NCBI GenBank assembly: GCA_011037195.1
Contig: JAAEAF010001991.1
Coordinates: forward strand, 1 to 64,000
DNA from: Triatoma infestans
Taxonomy: Eukaryota; Arthropoda; Insecta; Hemiptera; Reduviidae
DNA length: 64,000 bases
Direction: 5' to 3'
Under the pieces are notes generated by a model. The model worked only from the letters and a program-made list of their open reading frames with translations, did no database searches and had not been told where the DNA came from. Positions within the stretch are counted from its first letter, which is position 1. Each line of letters starts with the position of its first letter. The position numbers were made by a program, and so were the translations under genes. Below, piece by piece: positions 24,001 through 36,200 of this stretch.

Positions 24001-27000
24001 CAGTCAAAAACATCACATTTGAGATAAGTGCACTAAGTATTACTTTCTTACTATGAGGAAGGAAGTACTGTGATCGTATTAAATTTTCGAAAGTGAGTTT
24101 TCATCAGAAATACATGTTTCGAGGTTCCTTGAGTGCCTAAGAAAAAAATGTTTTTAATAAATGGTGAGTGTATGTCTGGGAGAATGCGTGTGAATGAAAA
24201 ATGGCAGAAAGCTCAATCTTGGCTATTCCGTGTACTCCCTCCATATTTTGACACGAGAGTTTCGCGGCAAATCCTATCAATTGGAAAGGCGGTAACCGGA
24301 AAGATAGTAGAAGGTCTCCCAATACCACTATCATGTTGGGACAAATGAGTAATACTTGGAGTTTAAAGAAAATTGATCATTTCATAATAATTGTATTAAC
24401 AATAATTGTGTTAAAATCGTAATTATTATTCAATAATTACAGTAGGGATTATTTTCCCATTACAAATCTAACTTAAAATACTTCAAAATTAAAGTTTACA
24501 AACCATTTTACTTGGAGCATCTCACAACGTACGGACTAAGAATACTCAAGGATAAAACAACTTTTCTAGTAAATGTGATTGTATTTAGAGCAAGCGGTCG
24601 ACCACCTTCTCTTAATCATTATTAAATAGACAATTTGCTCTTGGCAATTAAAATTAAATTTAGTCAAGGATATATTTTGCAAGATTCGTTAATATATGAG
24701 CTAAAATCAAGTATATTTTGGTTTAACTTTTACCAAAAATTATCTAGTTACCTCCGCTTGATAAGTGGCTCCCATTCGTGAAATACTATACTTCCTACAT
24801 TAGAGTTATATAGTCAAGTAAGTGATATCTGGACAACTCATTCTAGATTTCTTTCCCTCAAAAAAATGGGCTTTTTTACTTCCAGCAATTCTTATAGATC
24901 CTTTGGTCGAAATGAGAGGTTTACCGAAACGTCAATCGAATAAACTTTTAATGTTGAAATTTTTTTTTTTTTTTGGCCGTAGCTAACCAACGGTTTTGCT
25001 TATAGCTTTATTAATAACGCCAAACGTAATTATTATTTAAATGACGTAATATTTGATGTATTAATAAAAACAAAATACATGGTTCCAAAGTTTTGTTGCA
25101 TTTTCAATTATGTTGTACAAATTGTTTTCTTTCCAAAATAATGCATCCGTCAATAACTTCTACTTGAAAGTTAAAATAATGACGTTTATATTGTAGCATG
25201 TTTAATTGTAGTGGAATATTAATTATTTTTTGTTAGAATGATTACAATTATTTGCATTTCATTTCACACTACTACATTAACTAGATAAATGATCGTTTGT
25301 TATTTTTATGTTTGAATTAAATTATATAAGAGAGTTGTTTGTTTAAATTATAATAATATATCGTAAATCTAATTTTGGGCGTTTAATTGCATTTTTACTT
25401 TCGCTTATTGCGTAAAAGAGGAAGTATTACGATAGTGTCAAGTTTCCACCGAAATACACCGTTTTGAGGCCACGGTGCCTCAAGTGGTTTTTCAGAAATT
25501 GGTCAATTATTTGTGTATGGTCAGCATAACACAAAAACGGAAAATCGCAAGAAGCTGAAACTTCGTGTTTCATTTAGATTCTACCAAGGGACGTAACAAT
25601 AACTGTTTGGTCAAAATCAGTCGACCGGATGTATTACCACTTTACTGAATAGACTTTTTCAATTTTTTTTTCGATTTATGATAAAAAAAACGGCTCCAAT
25701 GATTTTCTTTAAACTTTGTATATCAACTAATCGCATAAAGAGCTACAACTTTTATTTGATACAGTTTTCCGAGAAAGCCCATTTAATGGGTTTCCTACAA
25801 TTCTATCATCTACTTAATGGGGTTATAAGAATTTAATGTTTGGTTAAAACGCTGAGTTTTACAGACAAACGGTTTACCGGAAGTACGACTTTTAAATTAT
25901 ATTTCGGATGCACATGTATATATTTGCACTTATATGTGAAATTTATGACCAATTAATAACCATATAAATAAATAATAGATCATAGATCAAAACTATGTAA
26001 AATTGTTACTGAGAGAAAATCAAACCAGATGTTTTATTTTATTCTAAATTTTCATTGGCTAACATTTTTCATGACCTTTGATAATAATAAATAAGATAGT
26101 TTACAAATTAGTCAGTCTATATATCTATTGCTATTTATTATAATTACACGAATTAAGTAAATGGAATTTTTTAATGTGATGATAATATTGAAGTGTGTTA
26201 TTAACACTAGCAAAACATCTGGTTTCTTTCTAATTAAATCGACGCTGTCATCAGATATAGTGCATTGTTTATTTTCAAAGAATTGTTCTGTTTTTTGCAC
26301 ATAGTTACTACTTAATAGTGACGGTTATTTGGATTTCCATTAAAGGAATTGTTATTCAGAATCTTTAGTGTACCGTTAGGGTTGATCAAATTTATTTAGA
26401 GTCATTTTAGTTTTAATCAGCCGCTTCAAGGGAGATTTATATGATTAGCGTTCAAAAAGTTCCTTACGAGGAAGTACGAGTTCCTCAAGAGGAAGTATTA
26501 CGATTGAGTCAAATTACGAAATTCAGTTTTCACTGGAAATATATGTCTCGAAATTCTCTAAATAAAAATCTGGTGTAAAACACTTACACAACTTTCTCTT
26601 ACACCTGTTCTCAAAATTATAATTGACAAATGTTATAAATTGTGTACCAAATTTTATGAAATTTGTCGTGAAAAAAAACTGTTCAGTTAAAGCGCACTTC
26701 CGGTTTACTAATTTTCTTGAAACTCGGAATTTTGGCCATCTATTTATTTCTGATTAATTTTTTATTTGGATGATAGAATTGTATTATCAACTATAATAAA
26801 TAGCACACTTTAGAGGAAACCTAACCTCACTCCTCCCCCTAAAGTGCCCTTAAATGAATTTTTATAGAGAAATGTTTTAAAAAAAAGTGGTAGATCTTTG
26901 GATGTGTAGTTGATATAGCAAGTTTGAAGGAAATCGTCGGAGCCATTTTTGAGAAAATTGCAAAAAAAAAGTGAAAAAAAAAAACATTTAGTAAAGTGAT

Positions 27001-30000
27001 ACATCCGTTTGAGGAATTTTGACAGATAACGTACTATCAGATCCTATGGTGATACCTAAACGGAATATCAAGTTTCATTTTCTACGGTTTTTCGTTTTTG
27101 AGCCATGCTGTTCATATACATATATATATAAATATATACACACACATACACAGACCATTTTCTAAAAACCACTTTTTTGAACTCTGAGTACCTCAAAACG
27201 GATATTTCCGGTGAAAACTCGATATCGAAAATTTGACACGATTACAATACTTCCTCTTACTAGGAGAAGAGAAAGTAAAAAAAAAAAAAAAAAAATGGTT
27301 ATCGTTTATTATGTATGACGTATTTGTGTATTTAGATAAATAAAATATCTCAAAAACAAAGAATCGCATTTGGTATCAGTGCCAAATTTGATACGAAGGT
27401 TTCATTAAAATCTATCCACCGTAGTGCACTTTAGTGAATTTTTATTTCTTAACTTCAACGATTTCTTTTAAATTTGGAATGCTAACTGCACAGAAAAAAT
27501 TGACTTTAAAAAAGTTTTGGGAGGAATCTGTGACGTAACATTGCGTTGATTGATGAAAGCTCTGGCCTCTGGACTACAATGTAATCAATCATATATTCTT
27601 AATTGCCCATCTGCCGAGATGAAATTATATTTTTGTTAGGGCAACTTTATGTGCAGATTTCTAGTTCGAAGAAAATTTATAAAAATTTATAACTGAACTG
27701 CAGTAAGAGAAAGTTGTGTGAGTGTTTTAGACCCGAATTTGTTTCTTTTTAAGATAAAAGCTCAATAGCTTTTCAATTATTTGAGCCTATAAAACTGTCT
27801 CAATGAGGCATTTCCATGGCATATTAAGTGGCTTTGTTTTCTTTCTTGGACCCAAATAATCCAACCATGAAGCCTGGCCGTTCAAGCCTGAAAAAACTAA
27901 ATTATAGTACATTGAGAGCGAGATTGAAAAAAAAAGTAATAAAATTATGGAAATTATGAAAGTAAACGAACGTTATATATATCTAATGTTTATAAACTTT
28001 ATCTAAGTCTTAATAGGTAAAGGTATAGTTCAACCTGGTAATTCTTTGACCTAATATTTACCTAATTATTATTACTATTATTATTATTATTCAAGGAAGG
28101 GGAGGGCAAAACCCTACGCTATCCAAAGCCTCCCTGGGCCATATAGCTACCCCTAAAGAATAACAACTACTGGGTCTGGAACAAAAGTCCAGACCTATCC
28201 AGACCATCTAAGTTTCACCACATATCGAACAAATCGGACCAAAACCTTAAAAGGACATAGCTTAAGATCCTCTACCGATATCCTATTCCGGCCGAAGGTC
28301 CTAAACCTCATCTCCTCACAGCCCAAACAATCCGTCATCAGATGCATGGGTGTTTCCTCTTCCGTCTCACAAACTCTACAAAAGGGGTCAGGCATGAGTC
28401 TCGTTGTATAGAGATGTCTCCTTAAGCCACAATGCCCAGTGAGGAAGCCAACCAGATGCCTGAAAGAGGTCCGTGAAATACATCGGATCCCGCTACTCAA
28501 AGCTCCGTCCGGACCCCCAATGAGCATTTTAGACTGCCGACAACCCACTGCACTCATCCATAAGCCCGACAAACATGTGCCAGAAGACACACCAACAGCA
28601 GGCTCTGGACCAATGAAAGGGAGAGAGGCACCTAATTTGGCAAACCTATCTACCTCCTCATTCCCAAAAATTCCCATATGACCTGGAACCCAGACCAGAA
28701 GCACATCCTTTAATGAAGAAAGATCTTCCAGTCTTTTAGAACATTCCAACACCAATCTGGAAGTTAGGACTCATGAGCTCAGCGCCTTCAACGCAGCCTG
28801 GCTGTCCGAGCAGATACAAATACCTTTTAAATTAGTGTTACGCACTCTCTCATCCAAAATACAGCAAAGAATTGCATAAACCTCAGACTGGAAAACGGTG
28901 GCCCACTTCGACCTAATTATACTCATTATTAAAATTTCTACATTTGTCTGTCAGAGTGTACACTGTAGAAGCAGTTAAGCCGAAGTAAATGAAATGAAGA
29001 ACATATGTACGATAGTTTGATCATGTCTTAAGAACGGGCGGACTTTAAGAAGCGCGAGGCCCTAAGCAACAATTCTGCGCGGGACACTTTTTAAAAATGA
29101 TTAATTATTCAAATTGTTAATATAATACTACTTTCCTTAATTATAATCATGATTATTTAACATAAAAGAAAATTAACGCACCACTATAAAATATTTTGGG
29201 TGATGATGGTGAATTACATATGCACCAAATAAGCCACACAATCCCTACCCATACTTTTATCTATATTGGAAGCAAGTTTTATGTAGTAAAAGTAAAGTAA
29301 TGCCATTTTTTCAGGTGGGCTTAACGTCCAACTATCAAATTGTTTTATGTAGTAACATACAGTTACTTAGAAAATACAGTAAACTCCCGATTATCCGGGC
29401 TAATGGTGGGGAGAGGCAGCACGGATAATACGAACTATAATTATTTATTTCTAAAATACAACATATTATACATTTCTAAGGCAGACAATTATTTTAACAT
29501 GTTTAATGCTCATTATTAGTAAAAAAAATCTGTGATTTCGGTTTGAATCTTTTAATGATTTTTTTAATATCAGTTCGAATTTTTCTAAGTGCTATTATGT
29601 CGTCATACTTGAATTCCCATAGGTCAAAGCGTAAACATGAAACCGAGCAAATATGTCTTTAAAAAATACATATACATATAATTATTTTTTTAAATTAAAT
29701 TCATGCACGGATAATCCGCAAACTGGATAATCGGGAGTTTATTGTATATACAAATGTTGGAACAATAATCTTCAAAGCGCCAATCCGCCCAAATAAAACA
29801 CTAGAAAACACTGTCAGTTTCTTTTCTACATTGTTTACTCTTCTACATCTTTTCTCTTTTCTACATCTTTTCTCTTGTTTACTAGTCGGAACTTGGGGCC
29901 CTACTGTTGCGCCTCTCGCGTATGTCTTGTGCCTGAGAAAATGAGAAGCCCAAAATATTCAAAGCAGGCTTTTGGAGACTCGTTGTATGTGAGGTTCTGT

Positions 30001-33000
30001 GAAATTCTTGAAGGAGATGAAAGATACAATTACGTAGCAGGACTGCCTTGAGATCTCTCTAGCTATAAGGGGCATTTTATGTAATTGCAGGTTGGATTCA
30101 GATTCGAGACTTAGCATCACATGTTTTCTAAATTTAGGAGAAGAATAAAAAATAACCTAAACGCAACAGCCCATGAAGGTATTCTAGATGGCGATATTTA
30201 TTGGATGGGCGCATAGTAATCATGGGACCATGGTTCTTTCATCGTTCTGAGAAAAGAACAAAATAAAGAAAAAAAAAGATAAAACAAGTTGAAAGTTTCT
30301 TCCTAGCAACAAAATATTATGAACACTTTACTGGGTCTTAAAAAAAAAAGAAGAAGTAGAATTTAACAGTTCCTTTAATAGCTAACGAAGGGTGAGAACA
30401 ATGGTAGAACAATTCGTTTTTAAAGACCTTTTAATGGACTGTAATATAGAATGTACATGCTGAGAAAAGTATGTCAGTAGAATTGCCGTAGCCCGCTACA
30501 TCTTATGTCTGGAAAATTACCTCCAACAAATCCTTTCAAAATTTCTCATAAAAGATGTTTCAACATAAATTCTTTACAAATGAAAAAATACTACAAGATG
30601 ACTGAGAAATATATTTTTCTACAACTTGAATAATGTGACAAATTTTTCCATTAAAATCAGTTCAAGTTATACTACTATATAGACCAGTTTTGCCAACTTT
30701 CAATTAACTAAATTTTAAAGTTCTTAAATTAAAAATTTGTTTAATACTTTTAAATTTGTTTATTGTTTTAAAGTCATTTAACAATAAATTAAATATCACA
30801 AAGCGTAATATAATTTTTTCCCCACTTTAACCTAACGTTCTACAACCTTTCTGAAGATAACCTTCCTTTTTTTCATCGAACAACTTTCTGTAGAGGTTAA
30901 CGTACATTTAACTGTTTTTACGTCCTTTTTACTTGTATTGCCATGGAATCAAATTTTTTATATCGAGTTTACCGGAAACAGATCATGTTTTGAAGTTCTC
31001 CGAGTATGAAAAAAATGTTTTTAAGTAGTGAACAATATATATCTCAAGAACGAAAAATTACAAGAAGGTCAAACTTCATTCCTTTTAAGCACTGACACGA
31101 AAGTTTTAGGAAAAATCCAACAACCGGAACTGTGATCTTATTGTATGTTTTTCTCAGAATTTTCTCGAAAACTTTTACAACGAATTTTTAAACTTCGTAT
31201 TATTGATTCTCCGGTGACGTAAGAAATTGGAACTATTCCAGTTCGAATCAACAGAATCATTAAGTTTATTGAGCTGTTGTCAAGATTTTTATTAATAAAG
31301 ATATTTACAAAAAAGCCATTTGGTAAAGGACCTCTGTATTTTCTTTTATTTAAAGCTTTCTAAAGATTTTTAATTGTTTAAATATTATGTAGGTATTTAA
31401 AAAAAAAGTGAAAGTTCTTAAACCTTTTAAAACATATCTCTTTTTTTTATTATCATTATTATTAAATCCATAATTTTTCTACACCAGTATGACAGGTTTA
31501 GTATCCACTTTTCATAGCTTATAGTTTCCTTAATTAAAATAAAAGTTGATTAGCGTTGAAATAGTATGGATGGATTTTTCAGTTTTGTGCAATTTTCTCT
31601 AACGATTTTCTTTTAACTTGAAATATTAACTACATACATTTAAAGAGCTAAAACTTTTATTTGTAACATTTATCTGGAAAAATTCATTTAAGTGGGTGTT
31701 TGGAGGAGAGATTAGTACTTAAAGGAAATATTAAGTTTGAACTCTTTGCAATTTTCCGTGCACTAAGAGAAAGTAAAAAAACAATTGACGCTAAATAAGG
31801 GCCTAAAAAAAGACTCGGGGCATTAATAAAATTAAATTCAATAAAAATATTCTAATTTCCTGTTATAATAATAAAAGCATTGTGCACTATAAGAGGGGGG
31901 GAACAACACCTGACTCTGTAATAAAATACTCTGTCCTTGAACAATAACAAAGGTCATTGTTTCCGCTCGATTTTTAACTTTTAATTTAAAAAACAATTAT
32001 TAAACAAAAAATAATTATTATACTTTAATTATTAATAAACAATTTTTTTTTTTAACTAAATATTTTTTTTTATTGACAAGACATAATTATGAACACCCGT
32101 GACGTGTTACCGTTATCCATTGTTAGTAAAAACTAAAAAGCCAATCTGTTTTGGCCTCCTAATTTATTTCTCGATGATTTAATGGTAAATGCCAATAAAT
32201 ACTTGTTCATAGTAAAAAGTCTGGTGCGAAAGACTCATTTTTTTTTTTTTTTTTTTTTGCATTAGCGTTTTGCCATACAGCCAGCGCTCATGTCATTATA
32301 CTATAATAATATATTTTAAGGGAGGGAGAGTGTTCAGAGTATAAGGATTTTTATCCAAAAGGTGTTTATAATATTAGCTATCATTATAGGTCTTTTCCAG
32401 CTTGAATATTATAACTTAGCCGCATTTGTAGTTTTTAATGAATTCGTAGAGTAAATTTAGAACTGCGAATATCTGAGAAAATATTATTGGATTATAGTGG
32501 AAAGGAGCGGGCATAAATTTAAACAATTCATCAAATAATTTTTTTCTTGGAATGGAAAATAACGGACATAACATTACGATATGTTGGAAGTCCTCTTTAA
32601 CTTTGCAAGTTGCGCATAATGGGGAGTCTCTTTGTCCTGTTTTATACAAATAAGCGCCACATACAACGTGGTTGGACCTCAGACTGCTAATTGCGAAAAA
32701 CACTCACACAACTTTCTCTTACTCCAGTTCTTAGAATTATAATTGACAAATTTTATAGTTTGTGTACCAAATTTAATGAAATTCGTCGAAAACTGAAAAA
32801 AAAACTGTCTAGTAAAAGCGCACTTCCGGTTTATAAATTTTCTGGAAACTCGGAATTTTGGCCATCTTTTAAATTCTAATTAATTTTGTTTAGATGATAG
32901 AATTGTATAATCAACTTTAGAGAAAAATATAACCCCACCCCTCCCCCATGACCGCCCTTAAATGAATTTTCCCAGAGAAAAACATATTTCAAATAAGTTG

Positions 33001-33231
33001 TAGTGTCTTTGTATGTGTAGTTTATATACCAAGTTTGAAGAAAATCGTCGGAGCCATTTTTGAGAAAATCGCAAAAAAGTAAAAAAAAGAACAACTAGTA
33101 AAGTGGTACTTCCGGTTGAGGAATTTTGACAGATGACCCACTGTCAGCATGGTGATACATACCTAAACAGAAAATCAAGTTTCAACTTTCGACGGTTTTT
33201 CGTTTTTGAGCTATGCTGTTCACATATACAG

Positions 33232-33268
<37 letters not shown>

Positions 33269-36200
33269 TAGACCATATCTAAAAATCATTTTTTTGGACG
33301 CAGGGGACCTCAAAACGGATATTTCCGGTGAAAACTCGATATCGTAAATTTGGTTACAATAAATTTGGATACGGTTACAATACTTCCTCTTACTAGGAGT
33401 AAGAGAAAATAATATTCTGGGTAATCGGTGATTGATATCACAATAGTATTATGCTCTGTATCTTACGGACAAAATAAGCCTCACATTACCCGCTATCACT
33501 TTTTCAAATATTTAGGATTTATGCATTTTTTATTTTCTCTTACTCCTGGCATTCAGGGAACTTTAAAACATAATGTCTCATACAACTGTAAAGAAAAAGT
33601 AAATATGTATAAAATATGTAAGTTTGCGTAAATATGCAGACATGTTATATATATATAAATAATACAGGACCTTAGTGGGTCTGCTCATACTAACAGCAGA
33701 AATCAATCTAGAGGCTGGAGAGAGGACATTCTGCCAATTGCCAACAAAATACGTGCTCGAACAGAAATTGAGTTGTAATCCATGGCTAAATGGATTTTCG
33801 TGTATTTGTCTCTCAAATGGAGCAAACAATTATTCGAATGGAACCTGTGTTATTATTACACTCTTCTATGTTCAGCCTATGTTACTATTCTATATCAGTG
33901 TGTTTTCCTTTTCATTCCCACCTAGGTTACATTATTTATTGTTTATTCATAATGTTGTGAATTATTTAATTAAACTTTGGATAGAAAAGTAATTTTTGCC
34001 AGCCCATTGTTTCTTTTTCATTTATCATTATTATTCTTACATTTTGTTTTTTTGTTTCACTGAAATGACTGAAACAGGAAATTTAGTGTCATTCCACTAA
34101 TAAGTGGAAATTTAGCGTCACTCCACCCTAATAATTTCCTTAATCATGTTAACACTTATTACAAAATATATCATGTTAACATATTTTTATGTTCTTATTA
34201 CTAAACGAGGTTTACTACAAAGGGAAGATTTTAGAAAAAAGGTTCGCTACAGGCAGGATTTGGTGATGATGGTGCTGTTAAAATGATAATTCACTACTGC
34301 ATTTCTACGAAGTTTACCATTAACTAAGTAAGGAGATTGTGTGCAGAAAAGAGATAGACTTGAGAATAATCAAGCGACGAGTAATGTAGTAGGGTTGGAA
34401 AACGGTGAATTCTTGATGATTTAGCTGGTTAGAACTCTTGTTTGTTCTAAGGATAATTTAAATGTGCAAGGGTCATCAATAAGTAACGAGACAAATCGCT
34501 GTAGCTCAGAAACGTTTTGTTTAATCACTATAATAGTTTCAGTGCGTCCAGTTGGCATCCTCGTACTTAGTTCCTCATCAGCTGTTCGAGAGTATTTGGT
34601 AAGCATAACCTCAAATGTATTCAGTTAACAATGGCGAGTCCGCTCGAGCATGAAAAACAGTTTGAAAGTTGGCCATATAGGTGGCGAGCAACGAAGTGGT
34701 GGACGACCGGTTGAAGTTGCAACTTTCTCCCTCGAATGTCGCATTAACGCGTTAATTCCGGAACAGGCGTATTACTGTTGAACTGATAGCTGAAGAAGTG
34801 CCGCGAGTGTTGGAACTGTCCATAACATTATTCAGAATAAGCTGCAGTACAAGAAAACTTGTATGAGATGGGTCCCAAGAAAACTTGCGCACGCTCACAA
34901 ACAAACCAGGTTTCAAACCAGTCAACAGTTGAAAGAACGATTTTTAATTAAAAAAAGAATTTTTCACTAGCATTGACATGTGATGAAACATGAGACACCA
35001 TTTTTAGCCAGAGTCTAAGCGTCAAAGCCTTGAATAGAAGCATACGGGTATAATATTACAGTGACATCCTCACAAACAAAGTAAGGCCTGTCATTCGAAC
35101 GAAACGTCATGGACTCTTGACTAAAGGCGTGATTTTGCTTCATGACAACGCGCACCCACACACGGCACACTTAACTCAAGAATCGCTTCAAAAAGTGGGG
35201 TGGGAGATCCTTCCACATCCCACCTGCGCCCAGACCTCGCCCCATCGGACTTCCATTTGTTTGGACCCTATAAAAAGGCTCTACGTGTGAAACATTTTCA
35301 ATCGAATGAAGAAGTTAAAAATCAGGTGCAAAAGTGGCTTCGAGATCAACCCAAAGAATTTTATGCCAGAAGCATGCCACAATTAGAAGAACGATGAGAC
35401 AAGTGCATTAATGTAGCTGGGGACTATGTTGAAAAGTAGTCAAAGTTTTGTATTGATTAATAACTCGTTTTTGACCTACAGCGATTTGTCTCGTTAGTTA
35501 TTGAATGACCCTCGTAGCTTGTTAGCAACTAGAGGATTACTCTAGGTGTAAACTAATTCTTTACTGTTTGAAAAATCTATTGATGACTAGGAAGAGAAAA
35601 TCCAAGGGCAGGACTGCTGGATTCGAACAAGGGATCTCCACGTCGGCGTCCAGCGTGCCACCATTGAGCTAATCCCTACCTTCTTTACATACTTACAAGC
35701 ATTGGTAGGATTCCAAATGTAAAGAAAATCAGTTATATATGTGCAACTTTGCACAATAGGTTTTTGCGTGTTTTGGAATTTTCTCTAAAACGACAGTAAC
35801 GATTTAGTTTAAACATGGAATGCTAACAGTGTAGTCATGAAACTTATCACTTTAATTTGAAATAATTTTCTGAAAAAAAAATTGATTTTTATGTGCTACT
35901 ACAATATTTGTGTCGTTAAATTCAAATGTTATTTGAGTGCATGCAACGATTTGGCGCTATCTTCTGGATCACAGTGTAAACACATCTGTACCTCCTTGGG
36001 TAGGTGCTTGTCTCCCCCCACTACCTCTATATTATGTTAGAACAAACGAGTAAAATTTGAAGTTAAACAAAAAATTGTCATTTTATATAAACTGCTGGAC
36101 AGTTTTGCAGTATTGCATAAAATTTCAAAATATCATTATTTGAAATTGAAAGCTATTTTCGTATTTTTTTTTTTCATGGATTCATGTTGTTGAACTCTAA

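Noticed and set aside
28439..28681. 80-codon plus-strand open stretch
   Set aside because: Shadow of the LINE RNase H frame on the minus strand.
33675..33992. 105-codon open stretch
   Set aside because: No recognisable domain; composition like surrounding intron.
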